In this document: in pieces, positions 30,146 to 38,690 of the stretch | Numbering within the stretch: the stretch's first letter is position 1 | Layout of the letters: every line of letters begins with the position of its first letter | Source: Acidovorax sp. A1169 | Lineage (GTDB): Bacteria; Pseudomonadota; Gammaproteobacteria; Burkholderiales; Burkholderiaceae_C | Direction: 5' to 3' | Assembly (NCBI RefSeq): GCF_030704685.1 | Contig: NZ_JAUZDX010000001.1 | Location: forward strand, 310,001 to 374,000 | DNA: 64,000 nucleotides | Position numbers and translations under genes: made by a program | Notes under the pieces: generated by a model | Seen by the model: the letters and a program-made list of their open reading frames with translations, nothing else | The model's database searches: none | Told to the model about the DNA's origin: nothing

Positions 30146-30176
30146 AAAGGGCTGGCCTCCAGGCCTGCCCTCTTTT
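30144..30176 (+). terminator. Rho-independent terminator after the BLUF gene
   Basis: AAAAAGGGCTGGCCT pairs with AGGCCTGCCCTCTTTT over a 2-base loop with small mismatches, with an A-run 5' and T-rich 3' flank. It starts within the BLUF stop codon. Confidence 0.75.
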
Positions 30177-30249
30177 CCAGACATCCGAACCTGGGCCGCA
30201 GCCGCCAACGCGCTGCGGCCTTTTGCATTCTCTTTTCCGCTTTCCCACC

Positions 30250-31131
30250 GTGACCCTCAATGCCTTCGGCCTCATCATCCTGGCGGGCCTGATCCATGCC
30301 TGCTGGAACATCGTGGCCAAGAAGGCGGGTGGGGATTCGCGCTTCGCGTTCTTCACCTCGGTGCTGATGATGCTGGTCTGGGCGCCGCTGGGCTGGTACC
30401 TGGGGCGCGATGCGGTGCCGCTGTGGGGCTCGGTGGAGTGGGGTTTCGTGGTGGCCAGCGGGCTGCTGCACGTGGGCTACTTCGTCATCCTGCTGCGCGG
30501 CTACCGCAAGGCCGACCTCACCGTGGTCTACCCGCTGGCGCGCGGCTCGGGGCCGCTGATGTCGTCGCTGGTGGCGGTCACGCTGCTGGGCGAGCGCATT
30601 TCGGCGCTGGGCGTGGGCGGCATCGCGGGCGTGGTGGGCGGGGTGTTCCTGATCGCGGGCGGCCCGGGCCTGCTGCGCGCCGCGCATGATCCGGCCGCGC
30701 GAGCGCGCGTGCACAAGGGCATGTTCTACGGCCTGCTCACGGGGGCCTTCATCGCCAGCTACACGGTGGTCGACGGCTATGCCGTCAAGATCCTGCTGAT
30801 GTCGCCCATCCTCGTGGACTACATGGGCAACTTCGTGCGCGTGGCGCTGCTGGCGCCCGTGGTGCTGCGCGACCTGCCCACCGCCGGCCAACTGTGGCGC
30901 GCGCAGTGGCGCTTCGCGCTGCTGGTGGCCATGATCAGCCCCGTGGCCTATGTGCTGGTGCTGTATGCGATGAAGGAGGCGCCCCTGTCGCATGTCGCGC
31001 CCGCACGCGAGGTGTCCATGCTGTTCGCCGCGCTGATCGGCGGGCACCTGCTGGGCGAAGGCGACCGCGTGGCCCGCATCTGCGGGGCCGTGCTCATCGC
31101 GGCCGGCGTCACCGCGCTCGCCCTTGGGTAG
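30250..31131 (+). CDS. EamA/DMT family transporter
   Basis: A 293-residue protein with about 10 hydrophobic helices in two EamA repeats; GTG start at 30250. HACWNIVAKKAG near the N-terminus and the C-terminal APAREVSMLFAALIGG are typical of EamA proteins. The family exports amino acids, metabolites or nucleotide-sugar-like compounds. The specific substrate is not visible. Confidence 0.88.
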   Translation: MTLNAFGLIILAGLIHACWNIVAKKAGGDSRFAFFTSVLMMLVWAPLGWYLGRDAVPLWGSVEWGFVVASGLLHVGYFVILLRGYRKADLTVVYPLARGSGPLMSSLVAVTLLGERISALGVGGIAGVVGGVFLIAGGPGLLRAAHDPAARARVHKGMFYGLLTGAFIASYTVVDGYAVKILLMSPILVDYMGNFVRVALLAPVVLRDLPTAGQLWRAQWRFALLVAMISPVAYVLVLYAMKEAPLSHVAPAREVSMLFAALIGGHLLGEGDRVARICGAVLIAAGVTALALG

Positions 31132-31134
31132 GCC

Positions 31135-31989
31135 ATGCTGCTCGGATGTGACTTCTCAAGCAGCCCCACGCGCCGCAAGCCCGTGGTGCTGGCCCTGGGC
31201 CTGCGCGACGGCGCGCGCGTGCAGCTCGCGGAGCTGGTGCGGCTGGAAACCCTGCCCGCGGTGGGCGCCTGGCTGGCCGAGCCGCGCCACTGGGTGGGTG
31301 GGTTCGACCTGCCCTTCGGCCTGCCGCGCGAGCTGCTGCAGACCCTGGGCTGGCCGCTGCAGTGGCATGCCAGCATGCAGCACTACCATTCGCTCACCCG
31401 CCCACAGATCCGCGAAGCCTTTGCCGCCTTCTGCGATGCGCGCCCCGTGGGCGGCAAGTTCGCGCACCGCGCAACCGACGGGCCCGCCGGCTCCAGCCCG
31501 TCGATGAAATGGGTGAACCCGCCCGTGGCCTACATGCTGCATGCGGGCGTGCCGCTGCTGCTCGGGGCCGGCGTGCACCTGCCCGGCCTGCATGCAGGCG
31601 ACCCCACACGCGTGGCGCTGGAGGCCTACCCCGGCCTGCTCGCGCGCGAGGTGCTGCAGCGGCGCAGCTACAAGAGCGACGATGTTGCCAAGCAGACGCC
31701 GGACCGCCTGATCGCGCGCAAGGACCTGCTGACCGCGCTGGAGCTGGGGCAGACGCGCCTGGCGCTGCGACTGAAGCTGAGCCACGCCCAGCGCGATGCC
31801 CTGGTGGCCGACGCCAGCGGCGACAGCCTGGACGCCGTGCTGTGCATGCTGCAGGCCGGCTGGGCCGAGCAGCGCCATGCCGAGGGCGATGCCCTCTACG
31901 GCTTGCCGCCCGGCTTGGACCCGCTGGAAGGCTGGATCGTCACCGCGCCCATGCCGGGTGGCAGGGTGGACGAGGGCGCGCCACAATGA
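31135..31989 (+). CDS. DUF429 family protein
   Basis: A 284-residue protein recognised by the N-terminal LGCDFSSSPTRRK and GGFDLPFGLPREL, an RNase-H-like fold pattern with metal-binding Asp residues, and by SLDAVLCMLQAGWA near the C-terminus. The function is unknown; a nuclease activity is only inferred from the fold. It starts 3 bases after the EamA stop. Confidence 0.82.
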   Translation: MLLGCDFSSSPTRRKPVVLALGLRDGARVQLAELVRLETLPAVGAWLAEPRHWVGGFDLPFGLPRELLQTLGWPLQWHASMQHYHSLTRPQIREAFAAFCDARPVGGKFAHRATDGPAGSSPSMKWVNPPVAYMLHAGVPLLLGAGVHLPGLHAGDPTRVALEAYPGLLAREVLQRRSYKSDDVAKQTPDRLIARKDLLTALELGQTRLALRLKLSHAQRDALVADASGDSLDAVLCMLQAGWAEQRHAEGDALYGLPPGLDPLEGWIVTAPMPGGRVDEGAPQ

Positions 31990-31993
31990 AGGC

Positions 31994-32236
31994 ATGATGC
32001 GAATTGCTGCTTGCGCACGAAATCACCGGCTGTGGGTCGGGGCGCTGGTTTGCGCGTTCGCATGCACCGCCGCACTGGCTGCGCCCGCACCCTGGTTCTA
32101 CTGGCGCAGCAAGGTCGATGCTCAGCGCGTCTGCGCCCAGACCTCGCCCGGCAGCGGCTGGGAGAAAGACAGCCCGCCCTACGACGGCCCCGGCTGCGCC
32201 CCGCGCCGCAAGGTGCTCATCGTCCCAATGCGTTGA
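31994..32236 (+). CDS. Small exported protein of unknown function
   Basis: An 80-residue protein with a clear signal peptide (RNHRLWVGALVCAFACTAALA, then APAPWFYWRSK) and a mature part of about 50 residues containing two cysteines (VCAQT and PGCAPRR) that could form one disulfide. It begins 4 bases after the DUF429 stop. The short length and the WFYWRSK start of the mature part are seen in small hypothetical proteins of this family of bacteria. No function can be assigned. Confidence 0.7.
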   Translation: MMRIAACARNHRLWVGALVCAFACTAALAAPAPWFYWRSKVDAQRVCAQTSPGSGWEKDSPPYDGPGCAPRRKVLIVPMR

Positions 32237-32356
32237 GGAGCGAAACAGGTGCAATCGCCCCTTGGTTGTCAAAAAGCATAGCGCCTGGGGACGGTCTGCA
32301 TGCCGTTGGCAGGAGTATTGCTTGCAATACTGTGCATGCATTCGATAATGGACGGG

Positions 32357-33046
32357 ATGACCGAACTGATCTTGATACGCCACGGCGAGACCGACTGGAA
32401 CCGGGAACTGCGCTTCCAGGGCCAAGTGGACGTGCCCCTGAACGCCACCGGCCATGAGCAGGCGCGCCGCCTGGCCGAACGCCTGGGGGCCGAACGCCTG
32501 GCGGTGGACCACCTGGTCTGCAGCGACCTCATCCGCACGCGCCAGACGGCGCAGCCCGTGCTGGGCGCATTGCTGCCGCAGCTGCACATCGACAACGTGG
32601 TGGACGCCAGCCTGCGCGAGCAGAGCTTTGGCCTGGTCGACGGCATGCGCGTGGACGACATCAAGCTGCAGCATGCCGAGGCCTGGGAGAACTGGCTGCG
32701 CTTCGACGCCGACGGCGGCATGCCCGGCGGCGAGACCACGCGCCAGTTCCACACCCGGGTGATGGGCGCCGTGCGCCGCCTGGCGCAGGAGCATGCGGGC
32801 AAGACCCTGATGGTGGTGACCCACGGCGGCGTGCTCGACATGGTCTGGCGCACGGCGCAGGGTGTAGGCCTGCACGGGCCGCGCCAGAGCGATATCCCGA
32901 ATGCGGGCTTCAACCGCGTGCGCCTGGATGGCGACGCCATCGAACTGCTGCACTGGGGCGACGTGCGCCACCTGGCCGACCTGCCGCCGCAGCCGGTCTA
33001 CGACCAGGCCAAGCTGCTGGTGGCAGCGGTGGACGGCGCTGACTGA
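32357..33046 (+). CDS. Histidine phosphatase (phosphoglycerate mutase-like) family protein
   Basis: A 229-residue protein of the histidine phosphatase superfamily. The catalytic LIRHGETDWN is at residues 5-14, and the second conserved His is in VTHGGV. EQSFGLVDGM and the EAWENW region are typical of the CobC/GpmB-like branch. A phosphatase acting on a small phosphate ester is likely. An in-frame ATG at 32348 would add 3 residues. Confidence 0.88.
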   Translation: MTELILIRHGETDWNRELRFQGQVDVPLNATGHEQARRLAERLGAERLAVDHLVCSDLIRTRQTAQPVLGALLPQLHIDNVVDASLREQSFGLVDGMRVDDIKLQHAEAWENWLRFDADGGMPGGETTRQFHTRVMGAVRRLAQEHAGKTLMVVTHGGVLDMVWRTAQGVGLHGPRQSDIPNAGFNRVRLDGDAIELLHWGDVRHLADLPPQPVYDQAKLLVAAVDGAD

Positions 33047-33048
33047 GC

Positions 33049-33066
33049 CCAGGGCGCCGGCCCTGG
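33049..33066. terminator. Weak stem-loop between convergent genes
   Basis: CCAGGGC and GCCCTGG pair around a 4-base GCCG loop directly after the histidine phosphatase stop, in the 51-base gap before the convergent kinase-like gene. A further outer GAGCC/GGCTC pair may extend it. It has no T-run, so it is a weak terminator candidate. Confidence 0.35.
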
Positions 33067-33097
33067 TGGCCGGCTCTGATGGAAGACCCTGTGGTGC

Positions 33098-33793
33098 TCA
33101 GGCGCCGGGCAGGGTGATCTCCACTTGGTCCTGCGCGACCTGCACGGTGATGCCCAGGGGCCGGGCCAACTGGTGCAGCGCTGCCAGGTCGAGGGCCGGT
33201 GGTTGGGCCAGGCTGCTGCCCTGCATGGGTGGCAGGTCCTGCGACGCCGATACCCCCTGGGTGCGCACACGCACCCCTCTGGCCCCCGAGGGCTCCACAG
33301 TGATGCGGGCGGGCACGGGGCCGGGCCGCTCTGCCAGGTGGTAGAGGGCGGCCAGCACCACGTACAGCAGCGTGTGCCGTGCCGTGGCCTGCTCGTCCCA
33401 GCCGGCTGCATCCTCGGCCAGGGGCTCAAGTTCGGTGCCGCGCACCATCAGCATGGGCCGGGCCAGCTCGACGGCTTCCGCCACCAGCGCGCGCAGGGCC
33501 TGGCGTTCGTTGATCTGCAGGTCCCACTGGCGCAGGCGGCGGATGTGGTGGGCAATGTCGCCCAGTTGCTCCTCGATCTGCTCCACACGTTCCACAGCCT
33601 GCTCGGGGGTCATGTCGCCCTTGGCCAGGCGGCGCTTGAGCAGCATGGTCCCCATGCGCATCACGGACAGGGGGCTGGCCAGGTCATGGCGCAGCACCGG
33701 CATGGCGCGCATCAGCACGGCATGCTGCAGGCCGGCGTCCATCAGCGCCCGGGCATGTTCGGGAAGGGGCGGCTCGGGATTCTTGGCAGGCAT
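33098..33793 (-). CDS. Histidine kinase-like protein with degenerate ATPase domain, ChpT-like layout
   Basis: A 231-residue protein, last gene of the phytochrome operon. It has a HisKA-type dimerisation helix with acceptor-like His36 in VLRHDLASPLSV, then a four-helix-bundle-like part. The rest (residues about 110-231) corresponds in position to an HATPase domain, but the N-box Asn and G-box motifs are missing (LLYVVLAALYHLAERPG replaces the usual asparagine-rich segment). The shape resembles the Caulobacter phosphotransferase ChpT (DHp plus degenerate catalytic domain). It could relay phosphate from the neighbouring response regulator. This is inferred from architecture, not homology. Confidence 0.7.
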   Translation of the reverse strand: MPAKNPEPPLPEHARALMDAGLQHAVLMRAMPVLRHDLASPLSVMRMGTMLLKRRLAKGDMTPEQAVERVEQIEEQLGDIAHHIRRLRQWDLQINERQALRALVAEAVELARPMLMVRGTELEPLAEDAAGWDEQATARHTLLYVVLAALYHLAERPGPVPARITVEPSGARGVRVRTQGVSASQDLPPMQGSSLAQPPALDLAALHQLARPLGITVQVAQDQVEITLPGA

Positions 33794-33820
33794 GGTTGAT
33801 GGGGGCTGGAGTGGAGGCGC

Positions 33821-34222
33821 TCAGGGAGCGGGAGGGGCTTGCAGCGCAGCAGCGCAGCGCGCCAGCAGCGCGTCGAAGGCGTCGAAGTCGAGCGGTTTGC
33901 CCAGGATGTAGTCGAAAACGCCCATCTGACCGCCCGCTGTCCTGGGGTTGCCCGAGGCCATGCCGGTGATCGCAATGGCAAAGCAGGGGCCTGCGCCGTG
34001 CTCGGCCACGCTCGCGCGTAGCAGTGGCACCAGGTCCGAACCGTTCATGTCCGGCAGGTTCTGGTCCACCAGAAAGATCTGCGCAGGCTTTTCCCTGGCC
34101 AGGGCCAGGGCGCGGGCTGCCGTGGCGGCCGTGCGCACGGAATGGCCCTCCATGGACAGCAGTTCTTCCAGGAGCTCGGTGGCGTCCTGGTTGTCATCGA
34201 TCACGAGGATGTCTAGCGGCAT
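33821..34222 (-). CDS. Single-domain response regulator of the phytochrome operon
   Basis: A 133-residue CheY-like receiver. Acidic D9/D10 (LVIDDNQ), phospho-acceptor D53 (FLVDQNLPDM), T86 and K109 (LGKPLDF) complete the active site. There is no output domain. It lies 24 bases after bphP and 27 bases before the degenerate kinase, so it likely receives phosphate from BphP and passes it to the latter or acts by protein contact. Confidence 0.9.
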   Translation of the reverse strand: MPLDILVIDDNQDATELLEELLSMEGHSVRTAATAARALALAREKPAQIFLVDQNLPDMNGSDLVPLLRASVAEHGAGPCFAIAITGMASGNPRTAGGQMGVFDYILGKPLDFDAFDALLARCAAALQAPPAP

Positions 34223-34246
34223 GGTGGTGTCAGGGGCCAGCGGGTG

Positions 34247-36478
34247 TCAGGTGGAGGGGTCTGCAGGAGGGCGTGCCGGGCGCTGCGGCAGGTGCACGGT
34301 GAACACCACATGCGGCGCCTCGTGCGCGTAGCCGATGCTGCCGCCGTGGCCCTGCACGATCTGGTGCGCGATGTACAGGCCCAGGCCCAGGCCGGAGCGG
34401 TTGCGCGCCTTGCCCACCGACGAGGCCTTGAAGGGGGTGAACAGGTCGCCGGCCACCTCGGGCGCAATGGCCGGGGCCACGTTGCGCACCTGGATGAGCG
34501 GGCCTTCTGGCGTGGCCTGCATGTGCACCTCGACCGGCTGCCCTGCGTCGCCATGATGGCGCGCGTTGCTGACCAGGTTGGAGAACACTTGGGCCATGCG
34601 GTCGGGGTCGACCTCGGCCTGCAGGCTGGCGGGCAGGTGCCCCATCAGTTGCATGCCCGGGTGGGCCGTACGCGCCTCGTCCATAAGGTCGGCCAGCAAC
34701 TGCACCAGGTCGATGCTGGCGGGCTGCAGGTCCAGCCCCAGCCGGCTTTGCAGGCGCGACATGTCCATTACCTGGCTCACCAAGCGCTGCATGCGGCTGC
34801 TCGACGACTGGATGCGCTGCCCCAGCTTGCCGGTGTTGCCATCGGCGCCATTGTTCTTTTCCAGCACCCGCGCCGCCATGCTGATGGAGTGCAGCGGATC
34901 GCGCAGATCGTGGCCCAGCACGGCCATCAGGTGGCTTCGGGCGTTGTTCAGTTCGGCGTGGCGGGCGTTTTGGGCGCGCACCAGCTCTGCGAGCAGTTGC
35001 CGTGCGATGTCCAGGTCATCGGCGGCCCAGTGTTCGGAGGTGGAGCGCACGATCTCCTTCCACAGATCGAACGAGCCGCGCGGTGTGAGGCGGGGGCCCA
35101 GGGGGCCTGGGCGAATTTCCTTGTCGGGCTTGCCGCCCCAGTGGATGGTCTCGATCTGCTCCTTGCGCAGGAAGACCAGCCAACTACCCCGCTGCAGATC
35201 CAGCGGCAGGGCCAGCACACCGCACCAGGGGGGCAGTTGCACGGCAATGGCCGGTGCCTCCAGCGGCAGGGCATGGGTGGCGTACAGGGTGCTGCCGGCG
35301 TGCGTGGCATCGAGCCATTGCAGCAGGGCCTTGGCGGCTGGGTCGCTGATGCCGCCTTCGGTGCACAGCTTGCTGTGCTCGGACACGATGATGGCGTCGG
35401 CATGCATCGATTCGGCCAGAGCGCCCGCATGGGAGCACAGCGCGGTGAATTCATCGTCGGAGTGCAGCACGCTCTCCATGACCCGGGTGCGCAACTCGGC
35501 CACCTGCAGCTGGCGCTCGGCCTGCTTGCGCGCCAGGGCCGCCTGGATGGTGGCGCCCAGCATCTGCGCCATCACGTCGCAGGCCATGCGCACGCTGTAG
35601 GGCACCTGGCGCGGCCCCATGTGGTGGCATGCCAGCAGGCCCCACAGCCGGTTGTTGATGACGATGGAAATGCTCATGGACGCGCCCACGCCCATGTTGC
35701 TCAGGTATTCGATGTGGATAGGCGAGACGCTGCGCAGGATGGCGGCGCTCAGGTCCAGCAGCTTGCTGCCTGCGGCCTGAGCCAGGGGTACCGGCGCGGC
35801 CTGCACGTCGGCGATCAGGCGCAGGGTGTTGGCCACATACAGTGCGCGCGCCTGCGCCGGTATGTCGCTGGCGGGGTAGCGCCGGCCCAGGTAGGGGTCC
35901 AGGAAGCCGGCACGCGATTCGGCCACCACGTCGCCGCTGCTGTCGGGGCGAAAGCGGTAGGCCATCACCCGGTCGAAGCCGGTGAGCGCCTTGAGCTCCT
36001 GGGTGGCCAGTTGCAGCAGGTCGTTGATGGCGGCACGCGGGCGGCGCAGCTTTTCCATGGCGCGGTGGGCCTGCATGGCAAAGCCCGTGAGCGCGTCGGA
36101 AGATGCCTGGCGGGCCTCGAACTCGATCACCAGCAGCTCGTGCGACTGGTGCAGCACCACGTCGAAGCTGCGGCCTTCGATTTCCAGCTCGGTCGGCATG
36201 GGCAGATCGGCGGCGGCGCCCAATGCCGCCAGCCCTTCGTCGAGCAGCGCGCCGATCTGGGGATGCTGCGCCACCAGCGCGCTGCTGCGCAGCACGTCGC
36301 CCGGCAGCAGCGCGTGTCCCAGCAGTGCCTCGGCGTTGCTGCTGGCATGGTGCACCACGCCGCTTGCATCCACGGCCACGAGCACCCCGTGGGACTGTAT
36401 GGAACCCGGGATGTGGATGGGCTCGCGGTCGCAGTTTTCCAGCGTGGTGGGCTGCACAGGGGCCGCGGCGGAGGTCAT
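34247..36478 (-). CDS. bphP: Bacteriophytochrome sensor histidine kinase BphP
   Basis: A 743-residue red/far-red light sensor. The PAS domain carries the biliverdin-binding Cys16 in ENCDREPIHIPG, followed by SIQSHG. The GAF domain has PASDIPAQARALY (near residue 195), and the PHY tongue has PRGSFDLWKEI (near 465). The HisKA phospho-acceptor is His523 in VLGHDLRDPLH; HATPase motifs are VFSNLVSNARHHG and SGLGLGLYIAHQIV. Its start overlaps the bphO stop by 4 bases. All key chromophore and kinase residues appear intact, so it is likely functional. Confidence 0.96.
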   Translation of the reverse strand: MTSAAAPVQPTTLENCDREPIHIPGSIQSHGVLVAVDASGVVHHASSNAEALLGHALLPGDVLRSSALVAQHPQIGALLDEGLAALGAAADLPMPTELEIEGRSFDVVLHQSHELLVIEFEARQASSDALTGFAMQAHRAMEKLRRPRAAINDLLQLATQELKALTGFDRVMAYRFRPDSSGDVVAESRAGFLDPYLGRRYPASDIPAQARALYVANTLRLIADVQAAPVPLAQAAGSKLLDLSAAILRSVSPIHIEYLSNMGVGASMSISIVINNRLWGLLACHHMGPRQVPYSVRMACDVMAQMLGATIQAALARKQAERQLQVAELRTRVMESVLHSDDEFTALCSHAGALAESMHADAIIVSEHSKLCTEGGISDPAAKALLQWLDATHAGSTLYATHALPLEAPAIAVQLPPWCGVLALPLDLQRGSWLVFLRKEQIETIHWGGKPDKEIRPGPLGPRLTPRGSFDLWKEIVRSTSEHWAADDLDIARQLLAELVRAQNARHAELNNARSHLMAVLGHDLRDPLHSISMAARVLEKNNGADGNTGKLGQRIQSSSSRMQRLVSQVMDMSRLQSRLGLDLQPASIDLVQLLADLMDEARTAHPGMQLMGHLPASLQAEVDPDRMAQVFSNLVSNARHHGDAGQPVEVHMQATPEGPLIQVRNVAPAIAPEVAGDLFTPFKASSVGKARNRSGLGLGLYIAHQIVQGHGGSIGYAHEAPHVVFTVHLPQRPARPPADPST

Positions 36479-37092
36479 GCTGGCGTTCCTTGTGTGGCGT
36501 CCATGGTGTCGAAGTGCGCCTGCAGGCCCTGGAAGGCGGCCAGCGCACCGTCGCACGCGGCCGCAATGGCCGGGGGCGAGGCCACGTGCGCGCGCAGCAG
36601 CGCCATGAATGCCTTCCAGCGCGCACCGGTGCCCGCGCCATCGCCTTGCAGATAGCGCAGCGGGTGCGGCGCCAGCCGGGGCGCGAGGCCGCGATGGAGC
36701 ACCTGCCCGCCGAGCTGCGAACCCTCGACCACATACGCCAGGCCCCAGCGCACGGCATCGGTCTGGCCAGGGTGGCGCGCCAGGGCCTGCTCCAGGCACT
36801 GCGCGGTGGTGGCACTGGGCCGAGGCCAGGTCAGGGTGGCTTGTTCAGCCGGGTGCGCCAGGTCCTCGCGCAGCGCGGACAGCCGCGCTGCAGGCGCGAA
36901 GCCAAACCCGGGCGCGTGCGCCTGCAGCGTTTGCAGCGCAGGCCACAGTGCCTGCAGCCAGGCAGCCAGGGCGTGGACGTGCTCCAGGTAGTCGGCCAGG
37001 CTGGCGTCGGCACGGGCGATGGGCAGGCCGGAGTCGAGCTGGACATGCCGCTCGGCGGTGGCGCGCCGCAGCGCCTGCAGCGCATCGGTCAT
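36475..37092 (-). CDS. bphO: Heme oxygenase BphO (biliverdin synthesis)
   Basis: A 205-residue bacterial heme oxygenase with the probable heme-ligating His16 in ATAERHVQLDS and a later YVVEGSQLGGQVLHR helix characteristic of BphO-type enzymes. It opens heme to biliverdin, the chromophore of BphP encoded next. The start at 37092 (MTDALQALRR) is preferred over a longer frame from 37176. It is the first gene of a four-gene operon. Confidence 0.93.
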   Translation of the reverse strand: MTDALQALRRATAERHVQLDSGLPIARADASLADYLEHVHALAAWLQALWPALQTLQAHAPGFGFAPAARLSALREDLAHPAEQATLTWPRPSATTAQCLEQALARHPGQTDAVRWGLAYVVEGSQLGGQVLHRGLAPRLAPHPLRYLQGDGAGTGARWKAFMALLRAHVASPPAIAAACDGALAAFQGLQAHFDTMDATQGTPA

Positions 37093-37299
37093 GGCAGGCA
37101 GGGGCAATGGAGGAGCGAGGGTGTTGTGGGACAAGGTACGGAAGACCGGCAGATAAGGCACCGCACCCAGGGGCACAGTGCACTCCCATTCTAGAACCGG
37201 ATTGGCCGGCAGAGGGCCTGTGCGGGCAGGGGTTTGCCCCCTGCACCGTGTGCCGCGGTGGCAATGCGCCGTGGGGCTACACGGCCGCGGGGTCTCGTC

Positions 37300-38646
37300 C
37301 TACGCGGTGCCGAGGGCGCGGTCGAGGGCCAGGGCGCTGTACACCCTCTGAAGCTGCCGCGCCAGGCGCAGGGACTCGGGCTGCGCGTTGGCCTGGGGCT
37401 GCAACAGGTTCTGCAGCGTGGCCCACTGGCCGCTTCGGGCCAGGGCGTCGAGGTAGATCTGGTGGAACAGATCGCGCTGCGCATGGCTGCCGCCCACGGC
37501 CACCAGTTGGGGCAGGGCCAGGCCCAGTTGTTGCGCGGCCGTGGCCCAGTCGCCTGTGGCATGTGCCAGCAAGCCGTGGGCGGCAGGCACGCAGACCTGC
37601 TGACACACGGTGCGCTCGTGCGCCTCGGTGCGGCTGGCGGCGTGGGCCTCGATGTGCCGTAGCAGCGTGCGTGCTTCGTCCACACGCCCGGCGCGCGCCA
37701 GCCCGTAGAGGTACTGCAGGTCCAGAAAGGGCAGCACCTGATCCGACAGGCGCAGCGCCAGATGGCCAGCCAGGTCGTCCCAGCGCGCGCGGCCCACGTC
37801 CACGCCAGCCAGCTCCAGCCGGGCCAGCAGCGAGACGGCGTTGATCTGGTCCTGCGTGTATTCCTTGACCACGCCCCACACCTGCTGGTCGTAGAGTGCC
37901 AGCACTTCGGCATGGCGCTCCCGCTCCAGCAGGAACAGCGCCTGGTGCCACCAGTTGTGGGTAACCATGAAGGAGTTCAGGCCCGTCCAGGTGTCGCTCA
38001 CGCTGGCCATGAAATCGGTGCCCTCGGCGATGCGGCCCTGCGTCAGCATCACATGCGCCAGGGCGTGGTGGGCCCAGGGCTCCTTGCGGCACAGGGCCAC
38101 GGCATGGCGTGCCGAGGCTTCGGCGCGGTCGAGCAGGTGGCACTGCTCCCAGCCAAAGGCCAGCATGCCGTGCAGGTAGGGCACCTCGGCCGCAGCGGGC
38201 AGGGCTGCCAGCGCAATGCGCAGCATGCCCGGCGAGTCGCCGCGGTTGAACAGGTGGTATTGCCCCAGCTTGAGCGAGGCCAGGTCGCGCGGGTGCAGCC
38301 GGGCCTGTTCCTCGTGCAGGGCAATGGCGCGCGGCAGGTCGCCATCGACCCAGGCGGCCACGGCCGCCACGAAGCGCTGTTCGCGCTCGCTCGCCTGGCC
38401 GGCTGCCGCCTGCGCGCGTGCCAGGTAGGGGCGCGCGTTGCGCGGCGCATCGGCCGACTCGGCAAACATGTGCAGCGCCGCGCAGCAGGCCTGCACGATG
38501 GCGCTGTGGTCGTGCTCGGCCGCGAGTACGTTCACGGCGCGGGCCTCGCAGCTGATGAACCCTTCGACGAAATCGTTCAGTGCTGAGAGGCTGCCCTGCT
38601 CGTGCAGGGTGACGGGGTTGCCCAGGCTGTCGGTGGCGGTGTGCAT
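37300..38646 (-). CDS. TTC38-like tetratricopeptide repeat protein
   Basis: A 448-residue protein made of helical repeats with motifs of the TTC38 family: WAHHALAHVMLTQGR (near residue 195), HNWWHQALFLLERER (near 230) and QINAVSLLARLELAG. It has no signal peptide or transmembrane helix, so it is cytosolic. The bacterial TTC38-like proteins have no assigned function. It ends 207 bases before bphO and is probably transcribed independently. Confidence 0.8.
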   Translation of the reverse strand: MHTATDSLGNPVTLHEQGSLSALNDFVEGFISCEARAVNVLAAEHDHSAIVQACCAALHMFAESADAPRNARPYLARAQAAAGQASEREQRFVAAVAAWVDGDLPRAIALHEEQARLHPRDLASLKLGQYHLFNRGDSPGMLRIALAALPAAAEVPYLHGMLAFGWEQCHLLDRAEASARHAVALCRKEPWAHHALAHVMLTQGRIAEGTDFMASVSDTWTGLNSFMVTHNWWHQALFLLERERHAEVLALYDQQVWGVVKEYTQDQINAVSLLARLELAGVDVGRARWDDLAGHLALRLSDQVLPFLDLQYLYGLARAGRVDEARTLLRHIEAHAASRTEAHERTVCQQVCVPAAHGLLAHATGDWATAAQQLGLALPQLVAVGGSHAQRDLFHQIYLDALARSGQWATLQNLLQPQANAQPESLRLARQLQRVYSALALDRALGTA

Positions 38647-38690
38647 CGGTGCATTGTGCGGGGCAAGAAGCTACCCCGTCTTGCGGTAAC

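Noticed and set aside
34244..36655. An 803-codon plus-strand frame opposite bphP
   Set aside because: It is antisense to an intact phytochrome with every key residue present; the product is repetitive and unlike any family.
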